From assembly GCF_025311495.1 (NCBI RefSeq), contig NZ_CP104398.1:1922001-1986000 (forward strand): a DNA stretch of 64,000 bases, written 5' to 3'. Every line of letters begins with the position of its first letter. Within the stretch, counting starts at the first letter, position 1. The translations under genes were made by a program, and so were the position numbers. The DNA is from Limosilactobacillus oris. GTDB taxonomy: Bacteria > Bacillota > Bacilli > Lactobacillales > Lactobacillaceae. The notes below the pieces were generated by a model. That model was not told the DNA's origin and did not search any database. It saw nothing but the letters and a program-made list of their open reading frames with translations. Shown here in pieces: positions 18,767 through 25,077 of the stretch.

Positions 18767-19003
18767 ATGAAAGCAGAGTACCTGGTTAAGGTAATTTTAC
18801 CGCCATTTATTATTTTTGCGGTTTTAGTAGCCCTGACGATCGCCAAAGTCATTTCTGGCTGGCTGATGTATGGATTATGGATTATTGGCTTCGTGGTTGC
18901 TAATATTATTGTTACCAAAATTACCGCTAAGTGGAGTTATCAGCGCCGCCGTGAGTTACGGATGAAGGAAGAAAAGAAGAATGCGGAAAATAAGGATAGG
19001 TAA
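18767..19003 (+). CDS. Small two-helix membrane protein
   Basis: The 78-residue protein has two membrane helices (about residues 7-28 and 33-53) and a strongly charged C-terminal tail (RRRELRMKEEKKNAENKDR). I do not recognise a family. Its last 23 bases overlap the start of the following CPBP protease gene, so the two are probably translated together and may act together at the membrane. Confidence 0.65.
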   Translation: MKAEYLVKVILPPFIIFAVLVALTIAKVISGWLMYGLWIIGFVVANIIVTKITAKWSYQRRRELRMKEEKKNAENKDR

Positions 19004-19673
19004 ACTTGGTAACTGGTTTTACCGCGTAGGAATCGTTGCGGTGTTTTTCCTGTTGGTTCAGGTGCCGCCGGTGGCAGTAGTAATTGCCAACCGCGACCCG
19101 ACGAATCAAAGGTTAGCAATCAGCTTAGCCGTTGTCTTTGTGGTAATGTTTTTGGTCATCATTGCTGGCGCACGACGAGTGTACCGGCACTATAACCAGT
19201 TGCCAGTGGCTAAGGGGATTAACTGGCGCCTGGTAGTAGGCGGGTATTTTACTTTGATTGTTGGGATGATGATTTTTGGCTGGTTGAACCAGTGGCTCTT
19301 TCACCAGGCTGGGACGGCCAATAATGAAATCATCCGGCAACTGCTCAACCACAACCTGATTATTACGGTTGTCTTTGTTATATCATCGTTTACCCTGACG
19401 CCAATTGCCGAGGAGCTGATTTTTCGGGGAATCTTAACGAACCTCTTTTTTAATCGGACGGCTCTCTGGTCGAAGATGATCTTGTCTGGGCTGGTTTTTT
19501 CGGCTGCGCATACCAGCACAACGATTATCAGTTTCTTGCTTTACTGTTTTATGGGAATGGTTTTGACGTATGTTTACCGGCAATCTGGCAACTTAAAAAA
19601 TAGTATCTTAGTTCACGGAATCAATAACTTAGTTGCGATGCTGATGATGGTAATGTCGTTGGCTGGTAGCTGA
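18981..19673 (+). CDS. CPBP family intramembrane protease
   Basis: The 230-residue membrane protein has six or so hydrophobic segments and the CPBP/Abi signatures. TPIAEELIFRG carries Glu144, Glu145 and Arg149. A second motif has His in SAAHTS, and the third has LVHGINNLVA with His and Asn. Such proteins process prenylated or other membrane peptides, and some protect bacteriocin producers. No bacteriocin gene is visible nearby, so the substrate is unknown. It overlaps the small membrane protein gene before it. Confidence 0.85.
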   Translation: MRKIRIGKLGNWFYRVGIVAVFFLLVQVPPVAVVIANRDPTNQRLAISLAVVFVVMFLVIIAGARRVYRHYNQLPVAKGINWRLVVGGYFTLIVGMMIFGWLNQWLFHQAGTANNEIIRQLLNHNLIITVVFVISSFTLTPIAEELIFRGILTNLFFNRTALWSKMILSGLVFSAAHTSTTIISFLLYCFMGMVLTYVYRQSGNLKNSILVHGINNLVAMLMMVMSLAGS

Positions 19674-19734
19674 TTACTTCAAATTTTGCAAAGGTGTTTA
19701 TTAGGATGCGGCTCAGTATTATTGGCATTAAATA

Positions 19735-19782
19735 ATTAAGAGACTGGAAGAAAAGTTTATTTTCTCCAGTCCTTTTGTATTT
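19735..19782 (+). terminator. Terminator after the CPBP gene
   Basis: GACTGGAAGAAAA pairs with TTTTCTCCAGTC (one bulge), followed by CTTTTG. The 400 bases from here to the sigma factor gene show no convincing gene on either strand. Confidence 0.75.
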
Positions 19783-20188
19783 TAAAGGTTGCAAGTGGTT
19801 GGTATGGACGAAGGGGAATGTCGAATTGCTCTAATATAGATATACGGGAGTGGGGGTAGAATGCACTTCAACTGCTGATAATTATGTTAGTCGCTTATCG
19901 CTTGGATAGTATTTTGAAGCGCTTTCATATTTTTGCGGATTATGGGGCGGACGGAGAGCACACTGGTACGGGGGTTGGCTTTGAAGCGTTCGATTAGTCG
20001 TTTGCCAAAGTTTTGTAGACGATTGTTAATCCGGTTGACCTTTGCTAAATTGTTAACAGACACGTGGATTTTGCGTGAGTTACGCACCAGACCATGGGGA
20101 AGGCAAATACCATGGTGGGGGGATCAATAAAATAAAGGAGATCAAAAATCGTGACGAGTCAATAGCTAATATCAGGGAGTTTTTATTA

Positions 20189-20740
20189 ATGCGTTTGAAA
20201 CAAGGACCACGGGGACGTGATGGCGGTAATGGGAAACAAGAAGAAATCTTTCAGCGGTACCGCCCGCTAATTATCAAGCTCTGGCGGCGCTACTATGTTG
20301 CTGGCCTGGAATTCGCCGACTGGGAACAGGAGGCGCGGGTGGTGATTGTCCGCGTTTTAAAGGTGTACCAGGGGAGCAAAGATGGTGAGCAATTTAGTGG
20401 GTTTTTAAAACAGAGTCTGGTTAACCGCATCTTGGATTTATACCGGGCTCGGAAGGCTCACAAGCGGATTCCGGCAGGAGAAATTGGGGCATTGACGCCG
20501 GAAGCTGAAGAAATGCTGCAAGATCAGCCGTGGCGCAAACCTGAGGAGCTGGTCCATGGCCGGTTCTGTCTGCGGCAGTTGATTGCGGCTTGTTCACCCT
20601 TTGAACGTCAGGTGTTGCTTAGTTTTAATCAGGGATATTCGATAGACGAAGTTGCGGAACGCTTGCAGTGCACAAAGCGTCAGGTACAAAGTGCAATGGG
20701 GAGGAGCAGGAGAAAAATGATGGAGATTATCCAGTCATAG
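20189..20740 (+). CDS. Sigma-70-type factor, SigH/ComX-like
   Basis: The 183-residue protein has sigma region 2 (EEIFQRYRPLIIKLWRRYYVAGLEFADWEQEARVVIVRVLK, about residues 18-58) and a region 4-like helix-turn-helix (LSFNQGYSIDEVAERLQCTKRQVQSAMGRSRRKM, about residues 145-180). Size and layout match the SigH/ComX-like factors of lactobacilli, which direct late competence genes in streptococci and some lactobacilli. The start at ATG 20189 is chosen because GGGAG lies 9 bases before it. A longer frame from 20075 lacks a ribosome site. Competence itself is not shown. Confidence 0.85.
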   Translation: MRLKQGPRGRDGGNGKQEEIFQRYRPLIIKLWRRYYVAGLEFADWEQEARVVIVRVLKVYQGSKDGEQFSGFLKQSLVNRILDLYRARKAHKRIPAGEIGALTPEAEEMLQDQPWRKPEELVHGRFCLRQLIAACSPFERQVLLSFNQGYSIDEVAERLQCTKRQVQSAMGRSRRKMMEIIQS

Positions 20741-20790
20741 CTGGCACTTGTTAATTTGAATACAAAGTTAGCTTATTTTTTACCTTATTG

Positions 20791-20819
20791 TTGTAATCGC
20801 TTACAAAAGGTGGTATATT
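20791..20819 (+). promoter_or_regulatory. Strong promoter of the structured RNA
   Basis: TTGTAA (20791-20796) and TATATT (20814-20819) are 17 bases apart. Confidence 0.7.
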
Positions 20820-20825
20820 AAAGGC

Positions 20826-21115
20826 GTGGAAGGAAAAGTAAATGAGTCCATGATACGTCATGAAGTTCTCCCACCTGATAAAGTGCCGAAGGAAGTTAAG
20901 GAGTAGGCAGAAGCAACGTAAGTGTGACCTGAAATATCGTTTAGCGTTTATCTTTTAACAGTTGTGGTCACCAGGGTGCGCTTGAAGGGCGGTAAAAAAG
21001 CGACTTTGCGGAAGTTTAGAATCAAAGATAGTTAATTAATCAGTTCCAGTGCAAAGTGGCGAGATTCCTTCCGTATGAGTAAAAGGCTGGGTAGAAACCC
21101 GGCCTTTTACTGTTT
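20826..21115 (+). ncRNA. Unidentified structured RNA, about 290 nt
   Basis: A good promoter, a 290-base stretch with no reading frame and a strong terminator make up one unit. The ends close by GGAAGGAA (20828-20835) with TTCCTTCC (21065-21072). Further stems fit: TCTCCCAC near 20868 with GTGGCGAGA near 21056, TGCC with GGCA around 20884-20909, GTGACC with GGTCAC, CGCTT with AAGCG, and a CATGA-TACG-TCATG hairpin. The result is a multi-branched fold like a riboswitch or housekeeping RNA. No tmRNA, RNase P, SRP, T-box or known riboswitch signature matched well enough to name it. 6S RNA was considered. The next gene is tRNA-Leu, 200 bases on with its own promoter. Confidence 0.65.
21081..21112 (+). 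terminator. Terminator of the structured RNA
   Basis: AAAAGGCTGGGT pairs with ACCCGGCCTTTT (one G-U pair) around AGAA and is followed by a T-rich stretch. Confidence 0.85.
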
Positions 21116-21254
21116 TAAATAGCAAGTCATTGGCGGGTGGGACGACTGTTGCGGAAGTGGTATTTGACCGACCTGAAAGCAGCGGCCTCATCCAGTGCTG
21201 GAGGAACGGGGGAAGTCATTTTTTCAAAAAATAATAAATTAATGCAAAATACTG

Positions 21255-21282
21255 CTTGCAATTTTTCTGGGAATCAGTATAA
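21255..21282 (+). promoter_or_regulatory. tRNA-Leu promoter
   Basis: TTGCAA (21255-21260) and TATAAT (21277-21282) are 16 bases apart, about 35 bases before the mature tRNA. Confidence 0.75.
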
Positions 21283-21321
21283 TAATTATTGTTGTCTGAT
21301 TGATAACAACTAAATAGCGAT

Positions 21322-21405
21322 GCCCCAGTGGCGGAATTGGCAGACGCGCAACGTTCAGGTCGTTGTATGGGTTTCCATGTACAGGTTCGAATCCTGTTTG
21401 GGGCA
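21322..21405 (+). tRNA. tRNA-Leu (anticodon CAG)
   Basis: The acceptor stem GCCCCAG pairs with TTGGGGC, with A as discriminator. The anticodon stem CAACG/CGTTG holds the loop TTCAGGT, giving anticodon CAG, which reads CUG. The T arm is ACAGG-TTCGAAT-CCTGT. The variable arm is long, as in all leucine tRNAs. CCA is not encoded. The last 14 bases are the integration site of the following element, which restores the 3' end of the gene. Confidence 0.97.
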
Positions 21406-21406
21406 T
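21392..21406. repeat. attL core of the integrated element
   Basis: TCCTGTTTGGGGCAT is repeated exactly at 32357-32371. Here it forms the 3' end of tRNA-Leu, the usual target of tyrosine integrases. Confidence 0.92.
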
Positions 21407-22060
21407 TTTATATGTTTTTCGTGCTTTTATATCATTGCAAAACGTTGATATAAAGGCATTTTTATTTTTCATGAAACGCTGAAAAACGTATTTAACACCC
21501 AATTTGCGGAAAAAGTGCGGAAAAAACTAAATAACTTCTTCCCAGCGTGGGCCGCCTGTTTGGGCGGTTTTTTATTTTGCTCTGCGGAAAAGGGTGCGGA
21601 AAAATCATCCCCTAATTGCTGGCGATTGCTTTTAGGGTGTCGGGATTGTCAGCCCATGCAATCCGTAAAACCGATTGAGGGCTTTTTTAGTTGCTGGGGG
21701 ATGTTAACCTGCCATGCTATAATTAACGGGTATTGGGTTTATTGTGAGTTCAATTTTTGAACAGTAAAAGGCGGCTATGTGAGGGCCGTCTTTTTTGTGC
21801 TTTTGATGATGGTATAATTGGCCTGTTAGTTTTTATGAGGGGCGTTCCAGAAATGGTGCGCTTTTTTAGTGCAATCAGTTAATTATCAGTGCAAAGCAGG
21901 GACAAGTTACACCGATAAAGAAAAAGACAGCTAACCCGATTGGCTAGTTGTCCTGGTCGTTTAGTTCTTGCTGCCGTTTCTTGATATAATCTGCCATTAT
22001 TGCTAGGTCGTCCTTTTGCCATATAATGGAACGCTGGAAAACGTATGTAACGTTTTTGTC
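21406..22060. other. Non-coding left end of the element with repeats and small transcription units
   Basis: No long gene is visible. AAAACGTTGATATA (21439-21452) recurs at 32329-32342 near the other end. A double TGCGGAAAAA unit at 21505-21525 recurs, slightly changed, at 21583-21604 and exactly at 32301-32321. These look like integrase arm sites. A hairpin GCCGCC/GGGCGG with TTTTTT (21551-21576) can end tRNA transcripts. TATAAT near 21717 and 21813, each followed by a hairpin and T run, could make two RNAs of 60-90 nt. A 17-codon leftward frame (21944-21997) has AAAGGACG and a terminator but may be a remnant. Confidence 0.6.
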
Positions 22061-22094
22061 TTGCTTGCGGGGATGAGTTTGTTATAATGAACTA

Positions 22095-22181
22095 TGTAAA
22101 AAGGCGCTAGGTGGTCGCAACACCTAACGCCCGACAGTCTACTTGTTATTTTAGGGCGCCTTATTTAAGGCGTTTTTTTAT
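22095..22181 (+). ncRNA. Putative antisense RNA of a par/Fst-like type I system
   Basis: TTGCTT (22061-22066) and TATAAT (22083-22088) 16 bases apart would start an RNA near 22095. It begins with a perfect hairpin (GGTG...CACC inside GGCGCTA...TAACGCC) and ends at CGCCTT-ATTT-AAGGCG followed by seven T. The end hairpin also covers the stop of the toxin frame on the other strand, so the two RNAs converge and share a terminator. This is the layout of the pAD1 par locus. GTCTACTT occurs in both RNA regions in the same strand sense, as the direct repeats of par loci do. Confidence 0.6.
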
Positions 22182-22259
22182 TGCTATTATCGTGGTAACA
22201 ATAACAGCGATAACGCCGCCGAATACTTTAGCGCTAGTAATAGTTAGCGTAATAGTCAA
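22161..22259 (-). CDS. Putative Fst-like membrane toxin peptide, 32 aa
   Basis: The TTG start is preceded by AAGGGG. The peptide has one hydrophobic helix (about residues 10-26, VFGGVIAVIVTTIIAI) and a basic tail KKRLK, as in short type I toxins that insert into the membrane. It lies opposite the antisense RNA, whose terminator overlaps the toxin stop codon. A TATAAT box on the minus strand near 22411 could drive it, giving a long leader as in fst mRNA. The N terminus is rich in T and differs from classical Fst. The call rests mainly on layout. Confidence 0.55.
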   Translation of the reverse strand: MTITLTITSAKVFGGVIAVIVTTIIAIKKRLK

Positions 22260-22444
22260 GGCGTCCCCTTGAACAAGTAGAGACAAACCAAAGACACGAT
22301 AACCGCCCCCTCGTCTACTTTGATTAAGTGTAGAAAGCAGGGTACCTTGTCCTGTTTGTAGACTGTCTAGGCAGTACAAGGGTAGCTACTCCCCAGCGCT
22401 AACCATGCTTTAATTATATAGCTATGATGGTCACGAGTATATGG

Positions 22445-22843
22445 CTATTTGACTAGCCTGGTTTGTTCCTGGGGGATGAGTTCATAAGCTCTTAACAAGC
22501 CTTGTCGCTGCTGTCGTGATAGTTCTCGCTCGTTGATGTGGACACCGTGACGGGCTGCCAACTTGTCTAGGGTGCGTCTGACCCGGTAGCCCATTAGGAA
22601 CCGATAAAACAGTATTAAGCCGCTAGTAACGTTGTCCTGCTTAATAGTGTCAATAACTTTTAGACGTTCGTTACACTCATAAATGGCCCGCTGGTGTGTT
22701 TCCTCCAGCTCTTGACTAACAAGGTCAAGACTATTAGCGATATATATCCGGTGAGCCATTAATTCCCAGTCGTGATATTGCTTTAGGTATGCTTTGGCTT
22801 CCCGACTAGCTGCTTTTTTATCAATGGTGGGGATGATTGACAC
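22445..22843 (-). CDS. ArpU/RinA-like phage transcription regulator
   Basis: The 132-residue protein begins SIIPTIDKKAASREAKAYLKQYHDW and ends with a helical region (GYRVRRTLDKLAARHGVHINERELSRQQRQGLLRAYEL). This resembles the ArpU family of late-gene activators that sit at the end of early phage operons. The GTG start at 22843 is chosen because GGAG lies 10 bases before it; the open frame runs on to 23038 without a ribosome site. In phages this gene precedes the terminase. Here no late genes follow, so it may act on a helper phage or be a leftover. Confidence 0.6.
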   Translation of the reverse strand: MSIIPTIDKKAASREAKAYLKQYHDWELMAHRIYIANSLDLVSQELEETHQRAIYECNERLKVIDTIKQDNVTSGLILFYRFLMGYRVRRTLDKLAARHGVHINERELSRQQRQGLLRAYELIPQEQTRLVK

Positions 22844-23344
22844 AATAACACCACTCCAATAAAATAGATTTGCTTTTATAAATACCTCAAGGGCGCCTGT
22901 GTGGCGTCTTTTTGTTATACTAAGACTGTTCAACGTAAATTGTACCCGTTGCTGATGATAAAGGCGGCGGGCTTTTTTAATTGCTACCGTTTGAATATCA
23001 GCACCAGAATAGCCCCCACCAGCAGCATTGAAAAACATCCCCTATCAACAATTGTTGGAATTTATTGCGTGTAAAAGTCGTTGTCCGTTCCAACGTTTAA
23101 AATAATCTAACCCCCGTTATTTCTAAGCGGGGGCTTTTTTTGTATGATGGTCGTTTTAACTACGAACGTGGGCAAAAAGTTAAGTTTTGTTAGGTTCTGC
23201 GTGTACAAACATAGCAGCTAAAAGCGGCCGATTATTGCTTCTTATTGCTCCTGATAATCGCTGCTATTGTTTGCTGTGTCAACATTTGTCAGCAATCAGT
23301 CACAATCAATGATTGTTAGCTACGAATCTCACCAACATCCAGTA
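22844..23344. other. Gene-poor stretch with terminator and palindrome
   Basis: No convincing gene is seen. CCCCCG (23111-23116) and CGGGGG (23128-23133) with seven T form a rightward terminator. A palindrome pairs 23211-23217 and 23229-23235 with 23254-23267 (ATAGCAG and CGATTAT arms). The motif TTARCTACGAA occurs at 23156 and 23316, part of a wider series. Confidence 0.6.
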
Positions 23345-23552
23345 TTATTTACGGTGCCAGCGAATGACTAAACCAGCAAGCAGCACTACCAACAGCAGGG
23401 CCAACAGTTCATAAGGCCAGTAAGTACCATCAAAGAATAAAATCATGTTATCAACTCCCGTCTAACTACGTTACGTGTCACAATGTTAGCTTTTGTTAAC
23501 TACGGAACCACTAACAACGTTAACATTTCCTAACATTCTTTTAACTACAAAC
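23150..23552. repeat. Five dispersed TTARCTAC repeats, possible iterons
   Basis: TTTTAACTACGAAC (23154), TGTTAGCTACGAA (23314), TCTAACTACGTTAC (23461), TGTTAACTACGGAAC (about 23494) and TTTTAACTACAAAC (23539) all face the same way. They lie just downstream of the primase-like gene, where satellites often keep their origin. They could equally be operator sites. Confidence 0.5.
23345..23446 (-). CDS. Short single-helix membrane peptide, 33 aa
   Basis: ATG at 23446 has GGGAG 8 bases upstream. The peptide has a short polar start (MILFFDGTYWPYE), one membrane helix (LLALLLVVLLAGLVI) and a basic end (RWHRK). This is the build of holin-like or type I toxin peptides and of small phage membrane proteins. 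No family is recognised. It lies among the TTARCTAC repeats, with which its expression may be linked. Confidence 0.5.
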   Translation of the reverse strand: MILFFDGTYWPYELLALLLVVLLAGLVIRWHRK

Positions 23553-23688
23553 ATCCCCGATAATGTCCAATTTTGCACAATGATTTTCAGCAAGAATTAT
23601 TGTTAAACCAGCGTTTAAGGGACTTTTAATAATTGTGAAAAGCATGGAACATTTCACCAACTACAATTGGGATATTTTATCCAACAAT

Positions 23689-24060
23689 TTAATCCGGCTT
23701 ATGAACTAGACCAATGTTCTTGTAGGCAGTTGTTACCCGGTTACTTCGATAGCCAGCATAAAAGCGTTTGTGTTTCTGGTATACGAATCCCAGTAGCTCC
23801 ATGTTGGCCTTGAATTGTCGATTGCTGAGCGGCTTTAATTCCTGCTGCCGGCAATATCTTTGGTAATGCTCGTAAAGGACACGGCAGGCACAATATAACC
23901 GCCGGTCTTTCTTTACTCCGTCAGAGAACACGAAACTAACAACCGTTGGGTCTGCTTCGTCCTTGTTCCTAACTCTGAAATGATAATCTTTCTTACTGTC
24001 TGCCATCCACTGCGCTAAACTGCGCCGCTTAATGACAGGGTGGCCACGATACCAGCCCAT
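23689..24060 (-). CDS. Primase/helicase C-terminal-like phage protein
   Basis: The 123-residue basic protein contains YEHYQRYCRQQELKPLSNRQFKANMELLGFVYQKHKRFYAGYR (about residues 61-103). This resembles the small DNA-binding domain at the C-terminal end of P4/D5-type primase-helicases, which loads the enzyme on the origin. No primase or P-loop domain is present here, so it may be a stand-alone origin-binding piece or a remnant. ATG 24060 is chosen over TTG 24069 because AAGGAG lies 9 bases before it. Confidence 0.5.
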   Translation of the reverse strand: MGWYRGHPVIKRRSLAQWMADSKKDYHFRVRNKDEADPTVVSFVFSDGVKKDRRLYCACRVLYEHYQRYCRQQELKPLSNRQFKANMELLGFVYQKHKRFYAGYRSNRVTTAYKNIGLVHKPD

Positions 24061-24111
24061 ATTGTTCAACTCCTTATCCTAGATTGCTATAATTAGTCTT
24101 GAGGTGCTTTT

Positions 24112-24219
24112 ATGCCAAGCCTTGACCGTTCACTAGATGAATACTGTAAGGGCAATTACAAGTCTTTCAGCTCGGTTGATGAGTTGTTTAAAGACCTAGA
24201 CAATGCCGATGGTGATTAG
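24112..24219 (+). CDS. 35-aa peptide resembling the tail of RelB/DinJ antitoxins
   Basis: The gene is complete on a small scale: TATAAT (24088-24093), GAGGTG, ATG, 35 codons and a terminator (AGCAAG/CTTGCT with T run, about 24218-24247). The peptide reads LDEYCKGNYKSFSSVDELFKDLDN, which looks like the toxin-binding C-terminal tail of RelB/DinJ antitoxins without the DNA-binding half. No RelE/YafQ-like toxin is near. It points against the surrounding operon. It could neutralise a toxin from elsewhere, or be a relic. Confidence 0.5.
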   Translation: MPSLDRSLDEYCKGNYKSFSSVDELFKDLDNADGD

Positions 24220-24438
24220 CAAGTTCCAGCTTTGGGCTTGCTTTTATTTTTGCCTATGCTCTAATTTGCCATTTAAAGCTCGCTGATGCATTTTAAGCCT
24301 GAAACGATAAATTATATTGCTTGCCCATTATTCGTTTTAAAATCGGCCAATTTTAAAGCAAGAGGGCTATTCCTGATAAAAGGGTATGCTTATCCGTTCA
24401 TGCTGCCAAAAATTATTGACTACGTTTTTTAGTCCTTT

Positions 24439-24513
24439 ACCGCCGAAAAAACAAAATTATCCCCAGACTATTGTTGATATAACAACGGTTTGGGGATGTT
24501 TGTTTTCGGTGGT
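24439..24513. repeat. Long imperfect inverted repeat
   Basis: About 35 bases on each side (24439-24475 and 24481-24513) pair around a short loop. The arms include ATCCCCA/TGGGGAT, ATTGTT/AACAAC and ACCGCCGAAAA/TTTTCGGTGGT. It overlaps the end of the next leftward gene and may be a bidirectional terminator. The rest of the 290 bases between 24220 and 24512 holds nothing else clear. Confidence 0.7.
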
Positions 24514-24917
24514 TAGTCAGGAATATAAGGACGCTCCCCAATGTTCAGCGTCTTTATTATCTGGCTGAGCTTATCGAAACAGTTACCGTTAACAGCTATT
24601 CCATTGTCGCCTGCCAGTTGGTCGATTTCCTCGTTAATGAATGCGGCCAGGTCTTTGAACTGCTTTAGCAACTTGTTATAACTGTCTACTAACTGCCGGT
24701 CACGTTCTAGCAGGGTAGGGATACGGTGTTTAACAATTCCTAGGTCATCGAATAACCGGTACTTGGTAAATGGAACTTTGATAAAGCCTTTTTCTAACTG
24801 CTGGCAATTCGTGGCCCATTGGTCGTTGAGTTCATTAAGTCGTTTCAGTTGGTCTTGGTTCTCTGCTATCTGAACCAGGATTTTATTAACTCGTTTTATG
24901 CTGTTAAGTTCGTTCAT
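24513..24917 (-). CDS. Coiled-coil hypothetical protein of the element
   Basis: The 134-residue soluble protein is largely helical, with heptad-like stretches (about residues 5-40 and 70-105: ELNSIKRVNKILVQIAENQDQLKRLNEL and LLERDRQLVDSYNKLLKQFKDLAAFINEEIDQL). I recognise no family. AAAGGA precedes the ATG. The tandem repeats at 24942-25075 lie immediately upstream, so its transcript begins in or crosses them. Confidence 0.6.
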   Translation of the reverse strand: MNELNSIKRVNKILVQIAENQDQLKRLNELNDQWATNCQQLEKGFIKVPFTKYRLFDDLGIVKHRIPTLLERDRQLVDSYNKLLKQFKDLAAFINEEIDQLAGDNGIAVNGNCFDKLSQIIKTLNIGERPYIPD

Positions 24918-24941
24918 GGAATATCAGTCCTTTCTTTTTGT

Positions 24942-25075
24942 GTGTCTCAAATGTCTAAGTTCTTTATAGGGTGTCCGAAATGTCCGATTGCTTTTTAGGA
25001 TGTTAGAAATGTGGGCTTTTAGGGCCTCTGAAATCTCGGAATTGCTTTTTATAGGGGTGTCTAATCTGCCTATGC
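24942..25075. repeat. Tandem iteron-like repeats next to the replisome organiser
   Basis: Four to five degenerate units start at about 24942, 24971, 25000, 25024 and 25056. The clearest pair read GTGTCTCAAATGTCTAAG and GTGTCCGAAATGTCCGAT, each followed by an AT-rich TTCTTTATAGG or TGCTTTTTAGG. Unit length is 24-32 bases. They fill the gap after the replication gene, a usual place for initiator-binding sites of a replication origin. Confidence 0.65.
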
Positions 25076-25077
25076 GA

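Noticed and set aside
19887-20087. Leftward 66-codon frame with many basic residues
   Set aside because: The amino acids look plausible, but the GTG start has no ribosome site, there is no promoter, and no family is recognised. It is left out as unproven.
20826-21115. 6S RNA or lysine riboswitch identity for the structured RNA
   Set aside because: The closing stem and length are compatible, but no diagnostic conserved core could be matched by eye, and no amino-acid gene follows. Kept as unidentified.
21515-21760. Rightward 81-codon frame near attL
   Set aside because: It runs across a terminator hairpin and repeat units, has no ribosome site and a composition unlike a protein.
21944-21997. 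17-codon leftward frame with ribosome site and terminator
   Set aside because: Too short to judge. It may be the remnant end of a lost gene; mentioned under the left-end region only.
22844-23038. Upstream extension of the ArpU-like frame to 23038
   Set aside because: No ribosome site before the first ATG. The GTG at 22843 has one and gives a protein of the usual family length.
24942-25075. Tandem repeats considered as a CRISPR array
   Set aside because: Units are degenerate, contiguous and vary from 24 to 32 bases, with no unique spacers and no cas genes near.
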